Notes under the pieces: generated by a model | Database searches by the model: none | The model's input: the letters and a program-made list of their open reading frames with translations, nothing else | Told to the model about the DNA's origin: nothing | Assembly: GCF_000272045.2 (NCBI RefSeq) | Contig: NZ_AJYZ02000019.1 | Coordinates: 894,516 to 958,515, forward strand | Reading direction: 5' to 3' | From: Vibrio crassostreae 9ZC13 | GTDB taxonomy: Bacteria; Pseudomonadota; Gammaproteobacteria; Enterobacterales; Vibrionaceae | Length of the DNA stretch: 64,000 nucleotides | Made by a program: the position numbers and the translations under genes | Shown: positions 54,946-62,635 of the stretch, one piece after another | Layout of the letters: every line of letters starts with the position of its first letter | How positions within the stretch are numbered: the first letter of the stretch is position 1

Positions 54946-55878
54946 CTAAGACTCTGATTGAACCTTTTTAGAAGCCGACGCCGTAACCGTCGGCTTTTTG
55001 TCTCTGGTTACCCACCAGCAAGCTAAAGAGCCAATCGTTACCATACAAACGCCCTGCCAAAACGTCATGCTCAATGACAAACCCAAAATAATAGAAGACA
55101 GTAAGGTCGCAAAAATAGGCGTGAAATACGACATGGTCGCCAAGAAGACCATATTGCCGCCAAGTATCGCTGTATTCCAAAGCGCGTAACCTGCGCCCAT
55201 ACACACGCCTGCCAACACTAAGTCAATCGCAGCACTGGTTGTCATCACCATGCCGGTTTCGTTACTCAATGCGTATTTGATCCACAAGGTGATTGCCGTT
55301 GCGATAAAGAACAACACAATCGCATTCTGCCCTTTCGCCACTTTCTGAGTGTAATTACAGTAAACCGCCCAAATAATCGCGCCGAAAAACGCCATTGAAT
55401 AAGTTTTTGGGTTAGTAGCAACATTGGCAGCGATTTGTTCAACAGAAAGCCCCTGATCGCCGCTGATGCTCCAAGCGACGCCAAAGAAGGCCAAGAAGAT
55501 ACTTGGGTAAACCAACCAGTTAATTTTCTTGTCGCTCAGCAGCACCGCAAATAACACCGTCAGTGCTGGCCATAAGTAGTTGATGACAGCCATTTCCAAG
55601 GCTTGATGTCTATTGTTTGCCATTCCTAAAGCCAGAGCTAAGAAGATCTCATAACAAACGAACAGAGCACCACCAATCAACAGGTATGACTTAGAAAACC
55701 GCGACAGCTTAGGTAACCCCATAACACAGACCAACAACAGTGAGCTCACTGTATAAAGACTGGCGGCGCCACCAATTGGGCCCAGTTGTTCTGATACGCT
55801 ACGAGACAGCGCGATTAAGCAGCTCCAAAGTAAAATGGCAGCAATGCCGTAGCAGCTATGGCGATGAGATTTCAGCAC
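54946..55878 (-). CDS. yddG: aromatic amino acid exporter YddG (EamA/DMT)
   Basis: This 310-residue transporter has ten membrane segments and is similar to E. coli YddG, which exports phenylalanine, tyrosine and related compounds. Seen are ILLWSCLIALSRSVSEQLG at the N-terminus and EMAVINYLWPALTVLFAVLL in helix 4. The GTG start follows AAGGAAGAGGC. Its 3' end overlaps a terminator that acts on the convergent CDF transporter gene. Confidence 0.88.
   Translation of the reverse strand: MLKSHRHSCYGIAAILLWSCLIALSRSVSEQLGPIGGAASLYTVSSLLLVCVMGLPKLSRFSKSYLLIGGALFVCYEIFLALALGMANNRHQALEMAVINYLWPALTVLFAVLLSDKKINWLVYPSIFLAFFGVAWSISGDQGLSVEQIAANVATNPKTYSMAFFGAIIWAVYCNYTQKVAKGQNAIVLFFIATAITLWIKYALSNETGMVMTTSAAIDLVLAGVCMGAGYALWNTAILGGNMVFLATMSYFTPIFATLLSSIILGLSLSMTFWQGVCMVTIGSLACWWVTRDKKPTVTASASKKVQSES
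54972..55000 (+). terminator. terminator of the CDF gene located inside the 3' end of yddG
   Basis: AAGCCGAC pairs with GTCGGCTT and is followed by TTTTG on the plus strand. The hairpin coincides with codons for the last residues of YddG. Confidence 0.7.
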
Positions 55879-55969
55879 GCCTCTTCCTTATTTTTATTGT
55901 AATGGGGTAATCAAAGCGAGCTTAAAGCAAAGGTAGGCTTAAACGCCACTATCGATAAGTTGCAGTAAG

Positions 55970-56007
55970 TAAAAATAAGTAGCCGAGCACATAACTGTAC
56001 TCGGCTA
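55970..56007 (-). terminator. terminator of yjjG
   Basis: TAGCCGAG pairs with CTCGGCTA. On the minus strand ACTTATTTTTAC follows. Confidence 0.7.
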
Positions 56008-56032
56008 TCAATCATTCACTCAAAAATCTAAA

Positions 56033-56053
56033 AGCAATTAGCAATTAGCAATT
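56033..56053. repeat. three AGCAATT heptamers at the yjjG stop codon
   Basis: Three identical 7-base units, the last running into the yjjG stop codon at 56052-56054. Confidence 0.8.
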
Positions 56054-56726
56054 ATGCTAGTAAAAGAGCTTGCAGGTCAGCCAGAGACTTAACCTGATAA
56101 TGAGGGTTAATTCCGGCTGGCGTTGCCTTTTCTTGACTATTTAACCAACAGGTTTCAATACCAAAATCTAATCCGCCTAGAATATCGGAATGTGGGTTAT
56201 CTCCGACCATCAATACTCGTTGCTTAGATGGTAACCCGATCAGCTTATGGGCATATTCAAAAATTTGTGCATCCGGTTTGGCTACCCCAACCTCTTCAGA
56301 AATTATCACGTGCTCAAAGTAATCCGTCATTCCTGTACGCTCTAAACGAATTGACTGCAGCTCTGTAAAACCGTTAGTGATGATGCCCATGTTCACTTTG
56401 CCTTTTAAAGACTCCATCAACTCTTGTGCACCCGGTAATAAAGAGCAGATATCCGCCATCGCTGTTAAGAATGCACTGTTTAAAGCAGCGGTTGTTGTCT
56501 CTAATTTCTCAGCCCAGCTTTCGAAGCGCGTGTGTTTCAGTTGATCAGCCGTAATGCGACCATCTTGATAGTCTACCCATAGTGGTAGGTTAACTTCTTG
56601 ATAAAAGGAATAATCCTGTTCGTTGAAGTCCACACCAAAACGAGAAAACATCAGCTTCATTCCCTGATAAGCATCAAAATGGAACAAGGTTTCATCTGCA
56701 TCAAAGAATATCCAGTCGTACTTCAT
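56052..56726 (-). CDS. yjjG: pyrimidine 5'-nucleotidase YjjG
   Basis: This 224-residue HAD-superfamily phosphatase is similar to E. coli YjjG, which hydrolyses dUMP, dTMP and non-canonical pyrimidine nucleotides. It has motif I FFDADETLFHF, motif II IITNGF, motif III Lys in VGVAKPD and motif IV VGDNPHSDILGG. AGGAAATAAA precedes the ATG. Confidence 0.93.
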   Translation of the reverse strand: MKYDWIFFDADETLFHFDAYQGMKLMFSRFGVDFNEQDYSFYQEVNLPLWVDYQDGRITADQLKHTRFESWAEKLETTTAALNSAFLTAMADICSLLPGAQELMESLKGKVNMGIITNGFTELQSIRLERTGMTDYFEHVIISEEVGVAKPDAQIFEYAHKLIGLPSKQRVLMVGDNPHSDILGGLDFGIETCWLNSQEKATPAGINPHYQVKSLADLQALLLA

Positions 56727-56939
56727 TTTATTTCCTATTAATCACGCTGTTGAGCTGCGTTTATCTTTAGTTGTTCATTGGCTCAAAGACCAGATGTTCA
56801 TTCTACTACCAATTTTGTGAGCCTGAATATAGTTCTAATAATTTATAGAAAACAAGCCACAAGTCATGATGTATCGCAAATTTTGCCACATATTAAACCA
56901 ATACCATACAATAAATACACTTAGGTACCGGGAGGTACT

Positions 56940-57092
56940 ATGAAGCACTTTTTACCATCGTCTGTCATGCTTACCCCTTTTCTTGTCAAATACTATGACG
57001 AGGAGTCAGAAGACACGCTTGATTCTGAAGAGTCACAAGAACCTGAAATTGAATGCAGCGATGACTCAGATAAAACGTCGACACCAGCCTAA
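56940..57092 (+). CDS. small acidic protein, 50 residues
   Basis: A strong ribosome site (GGGAGG, 5 bases before the ATG) precedes a 50-codon frame. It encodes a hydrophobic start (MKHFLPSSVMLTPFLVKYYD) followed by a very acidic Ser/Glu/Asp tail with one cysteine. It is too short for standard ORF calling. No family recognised. A perfect inverted repeat CAATGAAAAA/TTTTTCATTG at about 57111-57135 follows and may end the transcript. It lies between yjjG (divergent) and the alcohol dehydrogenase. Confidence 0.6.
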   Translation: MKHFLPSSVMLTPFLVKYYDEESEDTLDSEESQEPEIECSDDSDKTSTPA

Positions 57093-57352
57093 CTAGAAGA
57101 GTTTTCAATGAAAAACCTTATTTTTCATTGTCATAGAGCTCCATACTGTCTCTAATTTAGTCGATTTATCGCGATCTATTACTGACAATCAACACAGCCA
57201 AAAACCATGAAAACGATTGCTATATGAGCCCTATCACAACGACTAGCCACAAAGTGGTAGTTCAAATTCAAAGTTGTTCCAGATCAATGGTCGACCACTT
57301 GAATGCCGACAACATGTAGGAAATTAAAAATCATAATTAACGGAGTTTTCCA

Positions 57353-58501
57353 ATGTCTACTGCATTTTACATCCCTACAATCAACTTCATGGGTACTGGC
57401 TGTCTGAAGGATGCTGCTGATAGTATTCAGTCTCAAGGCTTTAAAAAAGGTCTGATCGTAACTGATAAGATCTTGAATCAAATTGGTGTAGTTAAGCAGG
57501 TACAAGACCTTCTTAGCCAGCGAGGCGTAGACGCAGTTGTATTCGATGGCACTCAACCAAACCCAACCATCACGAACGTTAACGATGGTCTTGAATTGCT
57601 GACTGACAACGATTGTGATTTCGTTGTTTCTCTAGGTGGCGGTTCTCCACACGACTGTGCAAAAGGTATCGCTCTGGTTGCTTCTAACGGCGGCAAGATT
57701 GCAGATTACGAAGGCGTAGACCAATCTGAAAAGCCAATGATGCCATTGATCGCTATCAACACCACGGCTGGTACGGCATCTGAGATGACTCGTTTCTGCA
57801 TCATTACTGACGAAGCTCGTCACATTAAGATGGCTATCGTTGATAAGCACACAACACCGCTTATCTCAGTAAACGATCCTGAGTTGATGCTTGCTAAACC
57901 TGCATCATTAACTGCTGCAACTGGTATGGATGCGTTAACGCACGCAATCGAAGCTTACGTTTCAATCGCAGCAACGCCAATTACCGACGCTGTAGCAATC
58001 AAAGCAATCGAGCTTGTGCAAGCACACCTAAGAACAGCGGTTACGCACGGCGAAGACATTGAAGCTCGTGAGCAAATGGCTTACGCACAGTTCATGGCGG
58101 GTATGGCTTTCAACAACGCTTCACTAGGTTACGTTCACGCAATGGCGCATCAACTAGGCGGTTTCTACGACCTTCCACACGGTGTATGTAACGCTATCTT
58201 GCTTCCACACGTTCAACGCTACAACGCACAAGTTTGTCCTGAGCGTCTACGTGATGTGGCAAAAGCAATGGGTGTGAATGTTGAAGGCATGACAGCTGAA
58301 CAAGGCGCAGAAGCTGCGATCAACGCGATTGTTCAACTTGCAAACGACGTGAACATCCCAACAGGTATCGCGCAACTTGGTGCAAAGCTAGAAGATATCC
58401 CTACTCTGTCTGACAACGCACTGAAAGACGCATGTGGTTTTACTAATCCTAAACAAGCGACCCACGAAGAAATCTCTGCGATTTTCGAAGCGGCAATGTA
58501 A
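57353..58501 (+). CDS. iron-containing alcohol dehydrogenase
   Basis: This 382-residue group III (iron-activated) NAD-dependent alcohol dehydrogenase is close to AdhB/YiaY. Seen are the NAD-binding loop [13 protein letters not shown] and the family signature around [15 protein letters not shown]. Iron ligands are the Asp and His residues of PVSVNDPEL-like, [21 protein letters not shown] and [13 protein letters not shown] segments. Codon use is highly adapted. The physiological alcohol is not known. It is followed by a terminator. Confidence 0.93.
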   Translation: MSTAFYIPTINFMGTGCLKDAADSIQSQGFKKGLIVTDKILNQIGVVKQVQDLLSQRGVDAVVFDGTQPNPTITNVNDGLELLTDNDCDFVVSLGGGSPHDCAKGIALVASNGGKIADYEGVDQSEKPMMPLIAINTTAGTASEMTRFCIITDEARHIKMAIVDKHTTPLISVNDPELMLAKPASLTAATGMDALTHAIEAYVSIAATPITDAVAIKAIELVQAHLRTAVTHGEDIEAREQMAYAQFMAGMAFNNASLGYVHAMAHQLGGFYDLPHGVCNAILLPHVQRYNAQVCPERLRDVAKAMGVNVEGMTAEQGAEAAINAIVQLANDVNIPTGIAQLGAKLEDIPTLSDNALKDACGFTNPKQATHEEISAIFEAAM

Positions 58502-58533
58502 TCTGCCATTAAGTCACTTATAAACTTATCGAC

Positions 58534-58565
58534 AAACGGGCTCACCTACTGAGCCCGTTTTCTTT
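58534..58565 (+). terminator. terminator after the alcohol dehydrogenase
   Basis: AAACGGGCTC pairs with GAGCCCGTTT, then TCTTT. Confidence 0.9.
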
Positions 58566-58696
58566 ACCTGCCATATGTTATTCAAGTCTCTGTTTTGAAT
58601 AGCCACTGATTAAGATAAATCTCTTTAAAAGTCGCATTGTCATAACTGCTTAGTTATAGTCAAACTATTGATACATAGAATGACAAACAGGTTCCA

Positions 58697-59620
58697 TTGA
58701 GTCGTTGGATAGTTAACTCCTCATTATTAGCATCGCTCGTTTCCCACTCTGCCTTCGCGGAGGAACAGGATGAGTGTCACAGCCAACCGTTAGAAGACAC
58801 GCGCGTCGAAAAAGCTTACCACTACCTAAACAGCAAGTTTTGTCAGCCCGCAATATGGTTCGATAACTTCTTTGTGGATGACCGTATTACCGAGGACGCC
58901 AGAGCCGGAACCTCTGTACGTTGGTATAATGATTTCATCTATTCTGAGGGCGGTGACGTGGATTATTCCACCAAGCTCAACGCACGCCTGCATTTACCCT
59001 TTGTCAGCAAAAGGCTTAAGCTAATCTACGAGTCTGTTGGCGATGAAGAATTCTTAGACTTCTTCCCACAAGATTCTGAAGAGTTAGAAAATGCACTTGG
59101 CCTTCGTTATGACGCCTATGCCAAGGGTTACAGTAGTTTCAATATCAAAGCGACATTACGCCCAAGAATAGAGGCTCGCTATCGTTTTACCTACCCGCTC
59201 ACCACAGATGCAGTATTCAGGCTGACCCAACGTGTATATCAAGAAAAACAAGAGACTGGTGAGATCACCGACATCGACTTTGATCTTTCTTTAAGTGATG
59301 ATTTCTTGGCTCGATGGTCAAGCTTTGCAGGATATAACGACGACCTTAAAGGTTGGAACTATGGTACAGGGCTAACCTTGTATCACTACCTTGCCCAAGA
59401 CCAAGCACTTCAATATAGCGCCACGATTAATGCAACGGATGAGCCTCATAATCATTACGAATACGCTCAGGTTTCGGTTACCTACCGACAAAACGTATGG
59501 AAAGAGTGGCTGTTCTACGAACTCATCCCTCGTTATCAATGGGAACGAGAACCTCATGAGAAACACACCGAAGAAGCCAACATCACCCTTAGGCTTGAAG
59601 TCTTGTTCAACAATGTCTAG
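58697..59620 (+). CDS. outer-membrane beta-barrel-like protein, unknown function
   Basis: This 307-residue protein begins with a signal peptide (WIVNSSLLASLVSHSAFA) and continues as alternating amphipathic strands with many aromatic residues (LRPRIEARYRFTYPL, ALQYSATINA, WLFYELIPRYQWE) and a hydrophobic C-terminal strand. This pattern suggests an outer-membrane barrel. The TTG start follows CAGG by 5 bases; no ATG is available before the signal peptide. No family recognised. Confidence 0.75.
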   Translation: MSRWIVNSSLLASLVSHSAFAEEQDECHSQPLEDTRVEKAYHYLNSKFCQPAIWFDNFFVDDRITEDARAGTSVRWYNDFIYSEGGDVDYSTKLNARLHLPFVSKRLKLIYESVGDEEFLDFFPQDSEELENALGLRYDAYAKGYSSFNIKATLRPRIEARYRFTYPLTTDAVFRLTQRVYQEKQETGEITDIDFDLSLSDDFLARWSSFAGYNDDLKGWNYGTGLTLYHYLAQDQALQYSATINATDEPHNHYEYAQVSVTYRQNVWKEWLFYELIPRYQWEREPHEKHTEEANITLRLEVLFNNV

Positions 59621-59666
59621 TGAGTGTTTGTGAGATTGGGGCATCGTTAGATAGAAAACGAGGCAC

Positions 59667-59696
59667 AAAAAAGCACATCATGTGATGTGCTTTTTC
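59667..59696. terminator. bidirectional terminator between the barrel gene and yccF
   Basis: AAAAAAGCACATCA pairs with TGATGTGCTTTTT; T runs on both strands. Confidence 0.9.
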
Positions 59697-59724
59697 AGTT
59701 CTATATAAGGCTTAAACTGTAGTC

Positions 59725-60159
59725 TTAACCCTTGTAGTTTCTTACTCGTGCCGCTTCTGCTTCACGCTTGTCGACAACGGTTTTACCGATTGGCGCCAAT
59801 GAGATAACCGCGAGCTTAAGGTGCTGAATCGCAAACGGAATACCTATAATAGTAATGAAACACGCTACTGCTGACATGATGTGACCAATCGCCAACCAGA
59901 TCCCCGCAAATAAGAACCAAATAACGTTACCAATCACACCTAGCGGGCTCGTGCCGATGTCCATTTCATTGGTTAGCTCATCACGCGAAATCGCTTCCTG
60001 ACCAAATGGGAAGAATGAGAAGTTACCCATAACAAAACATGCTCTACCCCATGGAATACCAACGATGGTTAGGAATGCGAGCAGTCCGAAGAACCACCAA
60101 GCTAGTCCCATAAATACGCCACCGAACAGAAACCAAATGATGTTTCCTATTGTTTTCAT
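59725..60159 (-). CDS. yccF: YccF-domain inner-membrane protein
   Basis: This 144-residue membrane protein has two YccF repeats: IGNIIWFLFGGVFMGLAW with IVGIPWGRA, and IGNVIWFLFAGIWLAIGH with IIGIPFAIQHLKLA. It is the known twofold repeat of the family and has about four membrane segments. Function unknown. Single gene. Confidence 0.92.
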   Translation of the reverse strand: MKTIGNIIWFLFGGVFMGLAWWFFGLLAFLTIVGIPWGRACFVMGNFSFFPFGQEAISRDELTNEMDIGTSPLGVIGNVIWFLFAGIWLAIGHIMSAVACFITIIGIPFAIQHLKLAVISLAPIGKTVVDKREAEAARVRNYKG

Positions 60160-60406
60160 TCTGTATTCTCCAAATCTTTGAATGCTATTTATTTAATATG
60201 CCGAGTAAGGCAATGATTGTTGTAATAGGTTCATTATTGTTGAACCTTTATGAACCGTTTATGAATCACTTACATTTTATGTGATTGATATACACCACGG
60301 TTCTCTAAATCTACATAGGGCTAAACCCATTTATTTGATACCATACACTTAGATTTTTAGTACCAAAAAGCTAAACAGACTCAACAACGAATTTAAGGCC
60401 GAATTT

Positions 60407-60532
60407 ATGAATAACACTGAGCAACCTAAAAAGAAAATGAAAAACTGGGTGCCAATCGTCTTCTTCGGACTTCTCAGCACTGTTCCAGTGTTCATGTTCT
60501 TAGTTGATGTGTACATCAACCAGTATATGTAA
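60407..60532 (+). CDS. small single-span membrane protein, 41 residues
   Basis: AAGG lies 8 bases before the ATG. A basic N-terminus (PKKKMKNW) precedes one hydrophobic segment (VPIVFFGLLSTVPVFMFLV), suggesting a single inner-membrane helix with the N-terminus inside. It is below the usual ORF length limit. A stem AAATGGATA/TATCCATTT at 60557-60591 follows. No family recognised. Confidence 0.6.
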   Translation: MNNTEQPKKKMKNWVPIVFFGLLSTVPVFMFLVDVYINQYM

Positions 60533-60632
60533 CAGAGCCGGACATCCTAGCTATATAAATGGATATAAGAACCCTTTCCTGTATCCATTTCAGTTCCAAT
60601 TAGATCAGTTCTTCTTCAGCCAGCTCTTCGTT

Positions 60633-60642
60633 AATCAAATCA
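60633..60642. repeat. 5-bp tandem duplication at the end of the PLP lyase gene
   Basis: Two copies of AATCA (TGATT on the coding strand). Removing one copy restores a frame that continues to a stop at 60600-60602. Confidence 0.7.
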
Positions 60643-61711
60643 GCTCTTCGCTAATAAAATCTAGAATGTCTATCAGCTCATGATCAGGCAAATTTAGTAG
60701 GTTATCCCCTACATACCATTCAATCTTACATTGGTTTGGCAACTCACTGATCGCTGGGTTTCCTATCCAAATCTTGTGTTTCTTCGCTATGTTATCTCTC
60801 ACAATAATGCCGTCTTCATAGCTCACAGGTAAATATAGGTGAAGCATGTTGACCTGCGGTTGCTGCGGATTAACGGTGAACTGAGGGTAATCTTGTAATA
60901 TTTGATAAACCTGTTTGGTGCGTTCATACAGAGCTGGCATCAGTTCTAATCGCTCATCAAACTGCATCGCAGCAGATACCACATAAGGCGTTCGGTGATA
61001 CACGTTACCACCTTGGCGCTTCATCCACGCCGATGCCTTCGCTACAAAAGCTTTATCGCCCAACAATAACGAACCACCAAGGCCATTGAGACCTTTGTAC
61101 AGCGAAACATAAGCACTATCGAAGCCCTGAGCAATCTCGCTGTATGACTTTTGGTAATAGGCGCCGCATTCCCACAAACGCGCACCATCCATATGAAGGT
61201 GAATTGATTGTTCTTTGCAGTACTGCTTGATCGCTTCAAGCTCATCCCATTCTGGTAATTGGCCGCCGATTTCACGCATGGGTAATTCATATAGAGCGGC
61301 TGCAATCTCATCAGGCCACGCCTTTAAGTCATCAACATTCCAAGTGCGAAATACGTTGCCAACGGGAAGTACGTTGAATCGGTTTTGGAGCTGATACCCT
61401 TGGCGTTCATGACGCATAATATGACTCGATTCATGCATCGCCACTACTGGGTTTCTTTTCTCTTGGCACGCAATTTCTAGTGCAGTCGGTTGATTCATGG
61501 TGCCCGTAATAACAAACACAGCCGCTTCATAACCGAGCAGATCTGCCACTTTCTTTTCAAAACTCTCAATAAACTCGCCATCACCGTAGCTATCGTGAGT
61601 AACATTATTTGTTTCACACCAGTGAGCCATCTGAGCGAATGTTTGTGCCGGAGTTGGTTCTAAGTGACCAGAAAGCAAAAAATCACATTGTTGACGCAGA
61701 TCTGTACTCAT
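60635..61711 (-). CDS. threonine aldolase / beta-eliminating lyase family PLP enzyme
   Basis: This 358-residue PLP enzyme of the threonine-aldolase-like family has VFVITGTMNQ (phosphate loop), HMDGARLWECG (cofactor-binding Asp) and SLYKGLNGLGGSLLLG carrying the Schiff-base lysine. The ATG at 61711 follows AAAGGAAAGAGT; the frame to 61735 is not favoured. The C-terminus ends FISEELI at a stop created by a 5-bp duplication, and an ancestral ten-residue extension seems to lie beyond it. Substrate unknown; low-specificity threonine aldolase is possible. Confidence 0.85.
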   Translation of the reverse strand: MSTDLRQQCDFLLSGHLEPTPAQTFAQMAHWCETNNVTHDSYGDGEFIESFEKKVADLLGYEAAVFVITGTMNQPTALEIACQEKRNPVVAMHESSHIMRHERQGYQLQNRFNVLPVGNVFRTWNVDDLKAWPDEIAAALYELPMREIGGQLPEWDELEAIKQYCKEQSIHLHMDGARLWECGAYYQKSYSEIAQGFDSAYVSLYKGLNGLGGSLLLGDKAFVAKASAWMKRQGGNVYHRTPYVVSAAMQFDERLELMPALYERTKQVYQILQDYPQFTVNPQQPQVNMLHLYLPVSYEDGIIVRDNIAKKHKIWIGNPAISELPNQCKIEWYVGDNLLNLPDHELIDILDFISEELI

Positions 61712-62017
61712 ACTCTTTCCTTTGTTCGTTATCATTGTATGAAAAGTTGTCGAATGGTTTCGTTCTAACGTTAAGGTGACATAAAGTAAAAATGTTAGCT
61801 TTTATTATTAACGAATATTTAGTTTTACAAGCTCATATCCTTTCGAAGTATTGAATTGTATAAACAATACAGTGCCTTAAAACAAGGTAAACTATACGAA
61901 ATGAGATAATGAAAAAACAATCACTATTAGCTAATTCGTTGTTCTTCAAGCATTCTTCTATTATTGTATATCTATAATCCCAATAGGTATTATTCGTTTA
62001 TATACAAAGAGGGCTAT
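61712..62017. other. AT-rich divergent spacer
   Basis: These 306 bases separate the PLP lyase and the Kef-associated flavoprotein. It presumably holds both promoters. No gene, clear operator or hairpin seen. Confidence 0.5.
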
Positions 62018-62635
62018 ATGTCGAAAAATCGAGTTTTAGTGCTATTCGCACACCCTTCTCAACATCGTTCTGAAGCAAACAAACCGTTATTTGAGCAAGC
62101 AAAACGCGTTGACGGTGTCACGTGCGTCGACCTCTATGCCGAATATCCAACGTTCAAGATCAGCATCGATCGTGAGCAAAAACGCCTATTGGACCATGAC
62201 ATCATCATTTTTCAGTTCCCCTTATATTGGTACTCCACACCGGCAATTCTCAAAGAGTGGCAAGATCTCGTTCTAGAGTATGGCTTCGCCTATGGAACCG
62301 ATGGCAACGAGTTACAAGGTAAGAGCTTACTGTGTTGCATCACTGCTGGCGGTAAAAAGGATGCTTACCAAAGTGATGGCTACAACCACTTCACTATTCG
62401 AGAACTGCTTCACCCAATTGAACAAACCGCGTCTTTATGTGGGATGAACTATCTTGCGCCTTTTGCGCTTTTTGGATCTCGTACCGCTTTAGAAGAAAAC
62501 CGTATTCAACAACATGTCGATAGCTACAGAACGCTTTTACAGGCCTTGGTTGCAGGTGATATCAACATCAAAAGAGCCAACAAGGCAGAAAAATTGAACC
62601 ATATTGTGGAAGAATTGATGGCAGAGGTTAAATAA
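62018..62635 (+). CDS. KefF/KefG-like NAD(P)H flavoprotein
   Basis: This 205-residue flavodoxin-fold quinone reductase-like protein is of the type that activates glutathione-gated potassium efflux systems. LVLFAHPSQHRSEANKPLF is the FMN loop, FQFPLYWYSTPAILKEWQD and CCITAGGKKDAY are family landmarks. GAGGGCTAT precedes the ATG at 62018; the longer frame to 61964 is not favoured. Its stop overlaps the start of the Kef antiporter by one base (TAATG), so translation is coupled. Confidence 0.88.
   Translation: MSKNRVLVLFAHPSQHRSEANKPLFEQAKRVDGVTCVDLYAEYPTFKISIDREQKRLLDHDIIIFQFPLYWYSTPAILKEWQDLVLEYGFAYGTDGNELQGKSLLCCITAGGKKDAYQSDGYNHFTIRELLHPIEQTASLCGMNYLAPFALFGSRTALEENRIQQHVDSYRTLLQALVAGDINIKRANKAEKLNHIVEELMAEVK

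Noticed and set aside
57284-57556. Minus-strand frame across the alcohol dehydrogenase promoter
   Set aside because: It runs antisense over the start of a clear gene and has no domain features.
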